A stretch of 64,000 bases of DNA from Euryodendron excelsum (GCA_033060915.1 CM065387.1:44984501-45048500); one strand, 5' to 3'. Shown: positions 25,022 to 37,589, counted from the stretch's first letter. Translations and numbers: made by a program. Notes: generated by a model from the sequence alone, not told the origin.

Positions 25022-26785
25022 ACTTGAGAAAATAGTAGTGTTAATAGTTTGATCTTGAGAAGATGGAAACCAAGTTTGAAGATGGAAGATATATTGTAAA
25101 TAGTACTCTTTCTTTTTGGAAACTGTAGTTAGGGAAAATAAGTTATATTCATAAAAATGAAGTTGCTAATTTTAAGAGGTTATTATTAGGAGTGAGCTTG
25201 CTACTTATTAGAAATGGAGCGGAAAGTGGGGGTGGTGGTGGTTTGGTTTAAGAGGGTATCAAAATTTAAAAGATACATTCTAGGATCAATTTCATTTTTG
25301 TAAAAGAAAAAATAAACATAGTTGAAATATCAAATGCAAAATTTTTTCGACTAGAAGTTAAGAGATATTAGAGGCCATTTCTTCTACTAACACCAAGTGT
25401 GATTGAGGAAATATTTAGCTTTGTGAGTGTTCAATTCTAAATTGGAGTATTTGTTGATGGAGGAGAGGTTAAATTGACCAGTTGCAGACCCTCGGGAAAG
25501 TGATGGTAGGAATTGAAATGGCTAGAGATTGCCAGCGATGTAAGGGGTGAGAGCTAAGGTGATCTTAAGAGGAGAGAAAGAGTATGACAATAGAGAACCA
25601 GAGCTCTTATGCTTGCTAGAGAGCATAGTTAGTATTTGTTGGTGATAGATTGTCTGACATGGATGTGAAGTCCTCTTATTTATAGGAGGATTGGGCTGTG
25701 GAGGTCAAACAACTCGCCTTCCTTGGCCGGACAAACGGGAAGTAAGGACTATTGTGAAGACTAGGAGGGCCAAAAAACCTGAACATATTTTAACCCTTGC
25801 TTCCTAGGTTTCGAAGGTGCCTAATTTCTTAGAGGCCCTTATAGGTGGATGAGCATTTGACCAGATATTGCAGAGGTGATCCTTAGGTATACAGAAGTAC
25901 AGAGGGTGTCATGTGTCTTTGTCTTCTTCTGAGTGCCTTCTGGTGGAGATCTCTTTGTCAAACCGGTTAAGATGCAAATCACTCTACGGAGATTGGGTCA
26001 AGCCAACTTAATGAACCCTCAACTATAGCTAGAAAGCCACGAGACCCTGGTGATGCCCAACAAGGCTCATGGGGTCACTTGAGTACCCCATGACCATGGC
26101 ACTAGTCCTAAGGGCTCCCTATACCTTGTGATGTGATCAAGAAGGATTTTGCATATGCAGGTGAAGAAAGAAGAAACAACAGTAGGAATTTTAATTTAAT
26201 TGGGACATTCAAATTTGTTTAGGTCTATGTATATATAGTGTCGTTGTAGAGATTATTCAGACTATTATTGGGTTAGTTGAATTTTGATTACAGTGAACAT
26301 TCTCCTCTCTTGTTTTCTCTATGTCAAACATCACTCCCTCAACTTCTTCTGCGTTTCTTTTTTTCTTGCCCTAATCCTCTCTTTGCTATCTGCTCTTTTT
26401 ATGCCCCTTCTTTCTATTTTCTCTCTATCTTCTTCTGCTCTCCTCTTTCTCAGCTTCTTCTTATTGGTCCTATGTCGCCCTAATCTCGACCTAGGCTAGT
26501 GTGAGCACTAGGGTACCTTCTCGAAGTTGCCCTAAACTCTTGGAGAAAGGAAAGCAATGTGTAGGAGAGGCTGTTCAACAGAGAGTACCTTGGCTGAGCC
26601 AAGGAGGTGTCAAACGACCCGTTTCTGAGTCAGGGGTGGTATGCTTGAGCTGAGATTTTCTCAACTGAACTGAGGGGGTGGATAAAGCTTACTTGGAAAT
26701 TCTTGATGGAGGTACTTTTGGAGCCCCTCAATGCGTAAGCTTAAGGTTAAGGCACTGTAGACCTCAGCTAGCAAGGCTTGACCGC

Positions 26786-26820
<35 letters not shown>

Positions 26821-29800
26821 GCATGTAGAGTTAAATCACCACATGGCGATGACATGGTATGCCACATACAAGATCTGGACACGTACAGTATAAGGCTGAT
26901 GTTAGGTAAAATCTTGGGTTAGATTTTAGTTATTCATTTTTTTGAAAATTTTTTTGGGTGTTTTTTTTTTGTTTTTTTTATTTTTTTTGTTAGTGGTGGG
27001 GTGTTTGCAGATTTCATCATGGTTAGAATACATAGGGAACTTCTAGACCCACCTTGGCTTGGCTCTTGCCTCTTCCTACCCCAGCCACCTCCAAAACAAA
27101 ATGTCTCCATATAAAATAGGCTGTCTTTTTTGTGTGCACTTCAACTCAAATTGCCAAGGGCCACTTGAACTTTTCATGCTCATGGTCTAAGCATAATTGC
27201 ATCACTAAAATTTCAAATTGTTATGTATACTGTTACTACCATACTTCTTGTTAATGTTTCTATAATGCCATTCCAATTCAAATTACGCTAGGTCAATGGT
27301 GTATGTTTGGTATCTTAACCCTTTGGGACTCAGGCATACAGCCTGCTAGGATACTACCACTCTGTTTTATCAAGTGGCACAGAGAAGAATAAATCTGCTT
27401 GGCTACTTATTTAGAAGATAATTATGTTTGCCTCTCTATTTTATCTTTTAATCCATTTAGGAAATAATAATTTATCTCAATTGCTCGGGTGTGTATTACT
27501 TATTCTAACAAACTTCCAGCACTCCAATCCCTTCAGCTTACAGTTCATGGGTGATGGCCCCTTGGTGTCCTTCTGAATATGCTTTACCTTATTTATCTTA
27601 GAAAAAAGAAAAAGGAAAACTGCTTACAGTGCAGTTAACTCTCTGACAGGAAATATGGTCTTGATGACAATACTCTGGACTTTATTGGTCATGCAGTGGC
27701 ACTTCACAGAGATGACCGCTACTTGAATGAGCCTGCATTGGATACTGTGAAAAGAATGAAGGTGAAAAATGCATGGGATATGTAGTTTACACTCTGTGTT
27801 GGTTTGAATGCTTAGGTTTTGAGGTCCAAGTTCTTGAGCACTAGTTTAAATACTTGCTTCTAATGGTTGACAGCTTTATGCGGAGTCTGTTGCACGTTTT
27901 CAAGGAGGATCACCATACATTTACCCCTTATACGGACTAGGAGAGCTCCCACAGGTTCTTTCTCTTCTTCTCTGTCTGTATCTTGTCTTTTCAATCTTTT
28001 GTGTTGAATTTTGTTACTTCGAATTTGTTCTTTATGTATGATGACTTGTTCATTCAGGCATTTGCTCGGCTCAGTGCTGTTTATGGGGGTACATACATGT
28101 TGAATAAACCTGAATGCAAGGTACTTCTTTGTCTTGTTTCTCAGTTTGAAGGTCCTTTTCCTTACATTTTGCACTTATTCTTTTTTTTTTTTTAGGCTTA
28201 GCTTGAAGTTTGACCTTGCTTAAATGCCAGGTAGAGTTCAATGATGAAGGCAAGGTCATTGGTGTCACATCAGAAGGGGAAACTGCTAAGTGCAAGAAAG
28301 TTGTATGCGATCCTTCCTACTTACCCAACAAGGTAACTATTACTGTAGCCTGTTGAATTTATTCCAGCCATCTAGCTGCTGGTTGTGACCATTCTGGGTG
28401 AAGCCTATAGGTTGCTTGGGCTCATGCAAGAGCACGTAAGCTAGACCTGTATATTTTATTAGTTCATTTTTCCTTTTCAAAGTAGAAATATATGTGGATT
28501 TGCATAATATATTTCTGAGCCAAATTATTTATAGTCATTTGAGGCTTTTACATTGGCAGAAGTAAATATCTGCTGTGACATTATCTGACCTAATATTTCA
28601 AGTGTCATTTCCATAAAAAGTAGCTTGAACTTGTGAAGCATGGTGTGTTACAGGTTAGGAAAGTTGGCAGGGTTGCAAGGGCAATTGCCATTATGAGCCA
28701 CCCTATCCCAAACACCAATGATTCTCACTCGGTGCAGGTTATTCTGCCACAGAAGCAGTTGGGTCGAAAATCTGATATGTGAGTTCTCCTCCTGCATCTT
28801 TGACAAGATTAATTCCAAAATTTCTGCCTCTAGTTTTGTTGAACTATGTGTGTACATTTGTGGTTTATGCTGCCCATTTAAGATATAGACAGTGTTTGAT
28901 TCTTGGTAGGGTCTAATCCGAATTTTCTTGTTGGAAGACATTGAGATGACTAGACAAGGGATGTAGCAAGAGAACTGTGTGAGAGAGGAGTACTGGGTTG
29001 AGGGAGTAAGCTAGCTGAGGAAGGCCCTCTGCGAACTTAATGATAGGCTCTAACACGGCAGAGGACCACCGGAGGAGTTGGAGGAAGAGCTGAGGTGGTC
29101 TTAGGAAAAGCGAGAGTGGTAGCGGAGAGGGAGTGTGTAGGAGGTGAGACTCTCAAGCTTGTGACTGCTTGTTGTTGTGTGTCTTTGAGGGAAGAATGGT
29201 TCCCTTTATATAGGTGAGACCTTGGGATGAGAGCTCACCTGTGAGTGCTTAGGGCTTGATGGCTCGTCCCGTAAGCCTAATAGGTCGAAGGTCAGCTCTG
29301 CAATCAATACCTGGTAGGTGAGTTTTGGTAGTTGACCTGCAGTGAATACCTTTTTCGTCTTCCTCATAAATGCTTTGTCAATATGTCCTTGATGGAAATC
29401 TCTTTTTCTAAGAACGGTGAAGGGGTGAGTCCCTTGAGGGGAGGCGCGGCCGCCTTAACAAACTCTCAATTTTAGCCTCCAATCTACGAGTCTCCCAACG
29501 GTCTCATGTGAAGGCAACTCTGAGGGGTACCTACGTCCTGCTCCCAGCCTAGGTTGCAGAGCTGTTCTGTGGAGAATTTTGGCCAAGTAATGGAGAAGTA
29601 GCTTACGAGGAGTACACTTGGCGGAGAGGTTCTGTGGCTGAGCTAAGAGATGTCAAGCATGAAGCTATAAGATAGGTGCACTCAAGCTGAGGCTTGAGGG
29701 GGTGCCTCAAGGCTATTCCCGGGCTAGGAGTCCTTGGTGCCTGAACTTAGAGGAGACGATGTGCGCACTATCCCTAGTGGGTGAGGCTTTACCCCGATGG

Positions 29801-32800
29801 GGAGAGATGTTGAGATACCTCGTTGGAACATGTCTCTCCTCATTAGGTTGATTTGTGGGACCAAGTGTATGGAGATGGAGATGGAGATGATGTGGCGTCG
29901 ATGTGGCCTGCCATGTAGGAGAGTTGGACTGAAAATTTATCTAAGAAAAGGAACAGCTTATATGCCAATTAGTAAGAAATTGGCCTCATGACTATTTGAG
30001 TTGATGATCATTGTGGCAGGGTGAGGAAGAGAATCTTTCTGGTTGGTATAATCAATTGATTAACTGGTAGATGAATTTTTATTGGGGATCTGTTCTGGGA
30101 TTGTATCAATTGATGAATTTATTTTTTGGGTCTTGCTGTGGAAATTGAGACATTAGATGTATTTTCATTGAATGAGTTGTGTTTGTATATTGTTTAGAAC
30201 ACAATGCAATGTTCTGTGGCCTTGGAAGTCTCCAGCCATTACTTAAAGTTTTAAATTTGACTTTTTTGGCTTGGTATTGCAAATGAGCGAGTACTAACAT
30301 TTGAGGTTTTATATCTCAACTAACACTTGTCTTATCTGATCCCTCCTGTGCAGGTATCTTTTCTGTTGTTCTTATTCTCACAATGTTGCCCCAAAGGGGA
30401 AATTCATTGCATTTGTATCAACGGAGGCGGAGACTGATCAGCCTGAGATTGAACTAAAGCCAGGAATTGATCTTCTAGGGCCTGTGGATGAGTTGTTCTT
30501 TGATATTTATGACAGATATGAACCAGTCAATGAGCCTTCACTGGACAATTGTTTTGTATCGATGGTGGGTTTTCTCAAATGCCATTCTTGAACCATTATC
30601 ATAACCTTTGTTAATTTTGCTTAATTATCTCACTATGTTCAACAGAGTTATGATTCCACAACTCACTTTGAGTCAACTGTCATGGATGTGCTCAATATGT
30701 ATACCATGATTACTGGAAAGGTATGAATTAATTTTTTAGCAATTAGTTCCTTGCTCATACAGCTTTGTCTCCCTTGGTTTTTTGTGTTTTGTCATGAGCA
30801 AGATTTCTGGCTTCATTATGTTTTAGCCATCTCATTTGTGATGCTGTTGTTGTATTTTTATTGGTAGTACTTAATAAGTTGGTAAATCAAGATTATTCAG
30901 TTGCTTTATGAAGGGAAAAAGAGCTAGATAAGGAATTATTCCCTGGTATGACACTGGTGTTCACATCTGAAATTTTTAGTGTGCAAACATTCCTTTAGGA
31001 TGTCATATTAATATTGTTGAAAGTACTTGGAAGCGATATAAATCATAAGATGGAAGATGAAAACAATTTGGTATCTACTTAGTTGTTACGAATATTATGG
31101 TGAGAGATGATTGCCAACTTAGGTATAATGATGAATAACGCTTAAGCACACACTATTTGACTGGGGAAAGAATCATTAAATGTTAGTCTTCCGCTTAATG
31201 TTGGTTTTTTGTAGTACTGAGCATGCATGTATAACTTTAGTTAGTTAAGTTCTCTAATTCATACATTGTTTAACCAAGCATGATGTGAAGTTCCAATTGT
31301 TTTGGAGTACTGATGCAGTAGCAGCACTGATGTGTGGTTACTCTTCATGATCCAGTAAAATTACTATTGTGGACATAATTGTATGGCTCGTAGCTTTTTC
31401 TGTAAGATATTATGTTTGTTTGAGATTAGATCTAGGGTAGTGGTCTTGGTTCTAAAAATACAAGCTGTAATGGCTTTACAAGGGTCTTTTGGATTATGAA
31501 TGAAGGTTGGGATTTGACTATCATATCTTTGGAAAAATTAGGGCTGCTAATGTAAGCACTTTGTTGGAGGTTTTTACCCTTGCTTCCCTAAGAGATTCAG
31601 GTTTCAACTGGATTGAAGTATGAGGTTGTCACTTCACACTTCTAACTGTGTCAGTTGGTATTAGAACCAAAGACTGTCTGCTACTTTGGGTCAAGGAGGT
31701 AAAACTTGGAAGAGATCAAAGAGCAGTTAAAGTGGTTATCCTGAAAACTTAATAACCCTTTGAATGTACTGGAAGATAATCCCAATGAAGAGAATAATGG
31801 TGTTTTTATTTATCAGAAGGTAGTTTAGTGGACTGGAATTTGCCACCAATATATGATGTTTACTTTGATGATGGTGATATGTGTGAAGGTGATTGCTTAG
31901 GTATTCTTGGTCAACTTACTATTATGGATTGAAATAATCAGCAAGTGATTGATGAAAGTCTCACGAGAACAGATTTAGGTGTTCTTAAATATTCTTCCAT
32001 TCGTGGTGAATGTTCAAACACAAGTAATATTTCTTCAGTAGGTATAACATTGAATCGTGAAGAGTTCTGTTTGTCTTGTGATAGAAGCATGAAGTTGTAT
32101 CATATTTGGGAAAAGTTTGGAACATGAGACCCTTCACTGATGCAATGGAGTTGTGAAGATGCATGTGAAAGGTCCTAGCCATAGCAAATGAGAACTTCAT
32201 TAGCCAACATATAAAGACCAAGTTGCAAGTAAGAGTTTTGTGCAAGATGGCTATCAATGTAGCAGTATCATAGCGGGGTGATGTGGAACAAATAAGACCA
32301 ATAGACTAGGGTTTCTTAGAATTAGAGTTTTAGTAGGACCTTATTCTAGGAGTTCTATTTTGTTTAGATTTCTGTTTTAGGAATTTTAATTTATTTAGAT
32401 TCCCATTATTATTTCCTATTTTGGCATTACCTATAAATATGTCATGACGCGTAAAGGATTGATTCAGTTTTGAATATTGAATGTTGTTTCTCTCTCTCAC
32501 TCTCTGTTTCTTTTCCTCTGAATGTCTTCTTCTCTTTCCCCCATCTCTATGTTTCATCTCTCTCTCTCTCTCTCTTCTCCTCCTGTTCTTTCTTCTGTTC
32601 TGTTCTTTCTTGCTTGTCCTCCGTTATTCCTTTTTATGCTTCTCTTTCTCTTTCTCCTCTGTTTCTGTTCTCCTTTCTCTCTTTATTCTTCTCCTCTCTC
32701 CTCTCTCCTCTCTCCTCTCTCACCTATTCTGATCCTACATCATAGGGGATTATTTATTCTGCTGTAAACTTATTATGAGACATAATTGCAATTCTCAAAT

Positions 32801-33845
32801 CTTTCTATTTAAGGTGCTGTGGTTGGTTGGCATTATATCTCTTTAAAGGCTAGGATATTTTTGCCAGATTAATGCTTTTCTTTGTGGTACTAGTCTTCTC
32901 CTCTTGTTTCCTCTTTTTCCTAAGAACACATTCCGCCGTATGGAGCTGCTTTTGCCATGTAACCTGCTACTAACCCGTTTTTCGATGATTGGTGTTAATG
33001 GCCTTTGTTTTGTACGATACAAGTTACAACAGCTTTGTAAGGGAATTATGAATATGAATGACGTTTATCATCTGGCTACCTTATCATTGAGAACGTTACG
33101 GTTTGCAAAAATTAGCTATTTGTTGGCCCCTTGTTTCCCTGTTAAAAAATTTGGGCTTCAAATGCTTGAAGTATGAGGGTGCCACCTTGCATCCCCAACT
33201 GCATCCAGTATAATATTTTGATATTTGTCTGTGCAAAGCATCATTTTGCTCTCTCCAGACCTCCGGGTTGCTACAGCTTTAAGGAAATCTTGTGCTTGTT
33301 CAACAACGATAGAAAATTTCCGACTGAACTTTTTGATGATTCTATTTTTTAGATAATATAAATAGGAAATTGTTATAGAACCAGCTCATTACAACTCTTC
33401 CAAAGCTCTCCTCTCATGGGTTGCTCCCACCATATGTGAGAGAGGCCTGTGGCAGAGGATAAGAGAGCCGTGGAAATAACGGCTCCCTAAAGGTAAGTAA
33501 ATCGATGTTCTAGATGGTATCCAATTTCAGTGACTTTTCATCATTTCTTTTGTTGTTTCACACTTCTTAGAGCAGTAGTCATCCTATTTCCAAATAACCT
33601 GTCATCTTCTTTTTTCCAGTATAAAGGCATGTAACAAGTCCATCAAAAATTATATTTGGGGTTGTTGGGAGGTCGTCATTATTTTTAATGCTTTCATTGG
33701 ATGTTCTGTGAACCAAGGCACTTTCTCTATCATCATTTACATAGTGAATTCTTGAAGTCTTCAGTGTTAATAATTAGCGTGCATTTGTCTGCAGGTTCTT
33801 GACCTCAGCGTGGATCTAAGTGCTGCTAGTGCTGCAGAAGAATGA
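19779..33845 (+). CDS. GDI: Rab GDP-dissociation inhibitor (GDI)
   Basis: Cytosolic protein that extracts GDP-bound prenylated Rab GTPases from membranes and recycles them in vesicle traffic. Thirteen exons join without a frame break: 19779-19865, 23004-23066, 23160-23243, 23334-23441, 23578-23750, 27650-27761, 27874-27954, 28058-28120, 28231-28332, 28654-28778, 30354-30564, 30646-30720, 33795-33845. All introns are GT-AG. The 444-aa product matches the family's usual ~445 aa. It starts [20 protein letters not shown], the FAD-fold-like N-terminus shared by GDI and Rab escort proteins. It contains [12 protein letters not shown] of the Rab-binding platform, [19 protein letters not shown] and an [15 protein letters not shown] block, all hallmark GDI sequences. 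It ends in an acidic/Ala tail, SAASAAEE. Introns 1, 5, 10 and 12 are long (3.1, 3.9, 1.6, 3.1 kb) and carry transposon remnants. The start is fixed by homology and good context. Confidence 0.97.
22398..22421. repeat. C24 homopolymer in GDI intron 1
   Basis: Uninterrupted run of 24 C followed by a short CT run. Confidence 0.9.
22605..22868 (+). mobile_element. RTE-type LINE reverse transcriptase fragment in GDI intron 1
   Basis: One frame reads [19 protein letters not shown] then a [16 protein letters not shown] motif, which matches the reverse transcriptase palm of RTE-clade non-LTR elements (DMYxGxxTxVRT and GLHQGSALSPYLFxLVMD in active ones). After a frameshift near 22815 the next frame gives [11 protein letters not shown], the catalytic [FV]xDD region (Asp codons at 22825-22830). 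No ends, tail or flanking duplication are visible, so it is an internal scrap. The frameshift shows it is dead. Confidence 0.75.
24988..25019. repeat. (GA)n microsatellite in GDI intron 5
   Basis: About 16 GA units in a row. Confidence 0.9.
25440..26890 (+). mobile_element. LTR-like insertion in GDI intron 5
   Basis: The segment holds a promoter-like CTCTTATTTATAGGAGG (near 25673) and GC-rich, CTTGGCTGAGCCAAGGAGGT-containing sequence (near 26589) unlike the AT-rich intron. It ends with a GATGACATGGTATGCCACA motif near 26847. The same ordered features recur in intron 10 (28940-29990). I infer two members of one non-autonomous LTR-type family. Exact termini are not identifiable. Confidence 0.35.
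26788..26819. repeat. G32 homopolymer in GDI intron 5
   Basis: Uninterrupted run of 32 G. Open frames across it (poly-Gly or poly-Pro) are artefacts of the run. Confidence 0.92.
28940..29990 (+). mobile_element. LTR-like insertion in GDI intron 10, related to that in intron 5
   Basis: GC-richer than the surrounding intron. Contains a TATA-like CCCTTTATATAGGTGAGACC (29203-29222), a GAGTACACTTGG...GGCTGAGCTAAGAGATGTCAA block (29610-29656) and a GGCGTCGATGTGGCCTGCCA block (29893-29912). These are in the same order as their counterparts in intron 5. No coding capacity and no clear target duplication. Family assignment is inference. Confidence 0.35.
31525..33213 (+). mobile_element. Probable non-autonomous LTR retrotransposon in GDI intron 12
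   Basis: A block with TTGAAGTATGAGG and AACTG-GTC-AGT spacing at about 31601-31655 is followed at once by TGGTATTAGAACCA (31656-31669), which resembles a primer-binding site complementary to initiator Met-tRNA. A similar block (CTTGAAGTATGAGGGTGCCA...) recurs at 33158-33213 without that site. A purine tract AGCGGGG at 32272 precedes TGATGTGG, a plausible 3' LTR start, with a TATA-like CTATAAATAT at 32431. The internal region (31670-32271) has no recognisable gag or pol. The 5' LTR looks truncated. Boundaries are approximate. Confidence 0.4.
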
Positions 33846-35380
33846 GAAACCCTTTAGTTCGTTCGTGCGTGCATGCATGGAGTTGTGCTTTGTTCTTGCT
33901 TGCTAAATTCCTTGAGATATCATATGACATGTTTCTGCCGGGACTTGTTAATGAAAGTTAGCACGGATTTAACTTAAACTTGGATTTCTATTTTCACCAT
34001 ATAAGAGAACATCATACATAATGAATGTGTTGTTTGCATGCTTGTTGGTATCTGTGTGTAAAATTGCCGATGGCAACCGTGCGCGCATGTGGTTAGTTAA
34101 TGTTAAAGAGGGGAAAAAACTAATTGGGATCTTGGTTTAAGCCGTTTAATCACTGCATGGTGTTTGTTCTCATGCTAATCTATATGCACTCTGATTAATT
34201 TTCTCCATCGATTCGGTCAAAAGTAAGTCATTCAAAAACAAACATTTTGAATTGACAATTTTTCCCTTCGTATTATGTTAATATTTTCAAATGACTTGAA
34301 ACTCAATTTTGAATGAGTCACCTCATTATATTAAAATGTACCATAAGACCCATGCATGCAGCATACAGGCTTTTTAGTGGTCAGTTGCGGTCTTCACTTA
34401 TATTTTTAAAACTTGAGAGATCGTTACTTCTTGCTGTTATATATGGAGGCTCAATTCCATCATGATTCGATCCATATATGGATTAGGAATAACCGAACGA
34501 GAATGGCGGCGGCTGCAATTCGACTTCATGTATATATCTATTTGATGCTCTCGTCTCGTCCTGCAAGTTAATAGATGCTGCGCGCCCACATCATGATCGA
34601 TCAATGCATGCTAGTGCCCCACGCACTATCATTAATTCATCCGAATTCAATAGCCCTCCGTCAAATAAATCGGATTCCGGGGTCACACGTACCATATATG
34701 GAAAATCCTGACCCAAAAACAACATGCATGCGATCTCCTAAAGATTCAATTTCTCCGCGTGCATATATTTTTTTGACCAAAATCCATTTTATAAACATCG
34801 GAATCGTACTGTATTGATTCCACAATGTAATACCTCTAGAAAAAATAGCTAGGTTCTTTCCATTCTACCCGGTTCTTTAAGAAAGTTACTTCAATAACAA
34901 TCTTTTTCACAATTAAGAACCAAGGGCGTCGTCATTGAGATCCCAAATTTAAGTAAGACGAAGCGTGTAAGTACTGATGTTAATTTGTGGCACGTAGTAT
35001 ATATAAGAGTAGCTAGCAACGACCATGAGTAACTTGGAGGTCGTTCCAGTTATTGTCTCCCATCCCAACTTAGGTGGAAAGGCAATGTCTGACATAAAAT
35101 TGTATATTAACTATGAGAGGACTGTACAGTTGCTGCGAAGAAATGTTGCTAATCCAACACGTTAACTGGTTGTTCATACGTATCCAAAATGTGCGTACGT
35201 ACCCTAATTATGGTCGTATATATGAGTGTTCAACTAACAAGCAAAACATCATCTCCACCGATCACCATTCTTTTCTCTGCGAGTATTTCCCGCAGAGACC
35301 AGTTTTGGTTGGTATTGTTTCAAAATTCTCCTTTTCATTATTTTTTTTTTTGTGTTTCACAAAAAAAAAAAATTTAAAAA
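33846..35380. other. GDI 3' UTR and intergenic DNA
   Basis: The first ~150-200 bases after the GDI stop are probably its 3' UTR (T-rich, with GCGTGCATGCATGG near 33867). The rest is rich in ATGCATG- and GATCGATC-type short palindromes but shows no supported gene. Frames such as 35113-35547 are AT-driven chance frames. Confidence 0.5.
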
Positions 35381-35796
35381 GTTTGAAAACACCATTGTTT
35401 TTTTTATATCGATTTTGTTTTCGTATAAAATTAGTATTCGAATATTCAAAAAATGGTTTAATATTATTTGTTAAAACTAGGTGTTTCCATATATATTTAT
35501 ACAAATATTTTCTGAATATAATGTACCACCCGAGTTTTCTGTATTAATTCTTATTTTTTTTATTTTTGAAAATAGAAAATAGTCAACATAATATCATTTG
35601 AAAAACTATTTTCTATTTTCAAAAATTGATACTGAAAACTCTGGTGGCAAATTATATTCGGAAACTATTTTTCAGAAAATATTTCTAGAAACACCTCATC
35701 AGTTTTGAGAAATAATATTAAATTATTTTTCTAAATTTTTTAATACTATTTTGTACAAAAACAAAAAATGATATAATAACCATGGTGTTTTCAAAC
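35381..35796. mobile_element. 416-bp foldback MITE
   Basis: The ends are inverted repeats: GTTTGAAAACACCATTG on the left (35381) and CATGGTGTTTTCAAAC on the right (ending 35796). The similarity extends through both arms: left GTGTTTCCATATAT, AATATTTTCTGAATATAAT and CCGAGTTTTC have inverted partners right of the centre (about 35585). Essentially the whole element can fold into one long hairpin. The flanks show no convincing target duplication, so the superfamily is undecided. It has no coding capacity. Confidence 0.75.
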
Positions 35797-37589
35797 GCAC
35801 ACACAAAAACAGTTACCATATCATTAATTTAAATAATAACCATGATAAGCTCTCAGATAAAAAACACTACAAGCTCAGCAATATACTGAACAGACTCGAT
35901 TCGACCAGAGTCGCTAGCTGCTGCGTCGGATCATCTCACGGCTGGCTGATCCTTCGTGACGAGAAAACCAGCTTCCTTCTCTCTTGTAACCTTAATTTCC
36001 TTGGTTTTTACAGGGAATTAATACTCGCGGAGATGATCATGGTTTGCAAGTTGAATACAAAACCAACCAACCAACCATACCATTAAACTATGGTTATACA
36101 TGAATATATATGATCTGAGAGTGTGTTGGATTACCAAAGCTCGTTGTAATATTATCGTCGGATCGATCCATCTTGCAGCAGCAGCAGCAGCAGCAACAAC
36201 TGTGGTGTAGAGTCATTGTTGTGTACAATTAAGTTTGAATCGAAGCTTGCACTTTCCAATTTGGGAGACAGTAAGTGGACGGACCTCCAAGTCACCCATG
36301 GCCGTCGCTACACAAGGATCAGCTATATGCTTTTATCTGGCACGGTCTCACACTGAGGAAGCTACTTTCTTGGAGATAAACAATGTACGTAGAATGGAAA
36401 GAGCCTGCTGGCTGGGGATCTTTTTCCTAGGCGGTTTGTCCGGGAGGATGGCATGCCCATCAGAGAAAGGGATGGTTTCGGATGCTACAAGACAGTAATG
36501 TTGTTTCGTGTTTATAATTAAGGTGGATTTCTGTAATACAATAGTATACGCCGAGATCAAAACCTTAGGCGCGATTGCTTGCTAATATTTTTGGGTGAAA
36601 AACACTTAATGTCGCTTTCCGGTCAGGATTTTCCCTAGCTAGCGTGACAAGAATTCAATTTATTTCACATATAATTATTGGCTGGCGTCGATCGGTATGG
36701 TGGTCATGATATGGGCATCTTTTACTTGCAGGACAAAGTCATTAAACAGCTACAAGAAGTCGAATTGGGGCGAATCCAACGACCGCTACGTTGCTCCAAA
36801 TCCATGGTAGAGACTGTATAGCACTTATGGAAGGAAATTTTGTTCTTTTTATTTTTATTTTTATGTTGCGGTGTTTTTTTTTTTTTCTCTTTCCTTTTAA
36901 TTTAACTATTTCATGTTTTCTTAACAAGTAATTAATTGTCTCGATCGTAACATAATTTTCACTTCAAGAATGGCATGTTTAATTGTTGTATGGATATATT
37001 ATAGAGGGAGAGCAGTATATTTTGTTGCTCATTCCTTTAGAGGTGTATGTTCAATGGTACCATAGCAAATTAGCAATAGGCTGATATATCAATCTAAACT
37101 GTTTTGATTAATCCACGCATAATAATATGGCATGAAAAATTATAAATGAGGAGCCCATCTAATTAATGCTCACCACCGCTGATCGAGTCAAGATCAAAGA
37201 AATGGGATCAATTCCAATGGTTTCATGGAATGTCACGGAAAAAAAAAAAAAAAACTTTACCCAAGAATTTATGACATTAACCATGGACAAACAGGGGCAG
37301 ATATGCCAAGGAGCTAGTGGGGGCAGCCGCTTTCTAAACAACTTTTACTATTTCTGATCCTAAGTTGCAAATATATATTTTACTCTGACTAAATTTATTA
37401 ATCCCTCTCACTGAATATGATCAACTCTGTGTGTGAATCAAAAATTTAAAAATAAAAAAAAAAAAAAACCCTATGAGAAAAAAACAACGAAAATACTATT
37501 TTATTTTATTCTCTTTTTCTTCATATTTTTTTCTTAATAAATCCGAGTTTCAAAACACAACATAGTCTTGTAGCAAAAAGAAAAAATCA
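35797..37589. other. Intergenic DNA with possible minor transcribed pieces
   Basis: Less AT-rich than its surroundings between 35900 and 36830. It contains a CAG repeat (about 36176-36193) and several splice-like sites. An acceptor-like TTTTACTTGCAG (ending 36732) is followed by a frame reading TKSLNSYKKSNWGESNDRYV then APNPW and a TAG at 36810. An upstream frame (36402-36498 region) reads ...RRFVREDGMPIRERDGFGCY. They could be exons of a small unassigned gene, but no start, signal or family can be recognised. Long AT-driven frames on the minus strand are not credible. Confidence 0.3.

Noticed and set aside
26661..26893. Poly-Pro/poly-Gly open frames across the G32 run, on both strands
   Set aside because: The frames exist only because a homopolymer has no stops; no flanking protein similarity and it lies in a GDI intron.
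32470..32767. Three overlapping Ser/Leu/Phe-rich frames
   Set aside because: They are translations of a CT-rich pyrimidine tract in GDI intron 12, likely an LTR leader; open in all frames by composition.
35113..35547. 144-aa plus-strand frame rich in Phe, Ile, Tyr and Lys
   Set aside because: It runs across the foldback MITE boundary and poly-T/poly-A tracts, with no protein motif.
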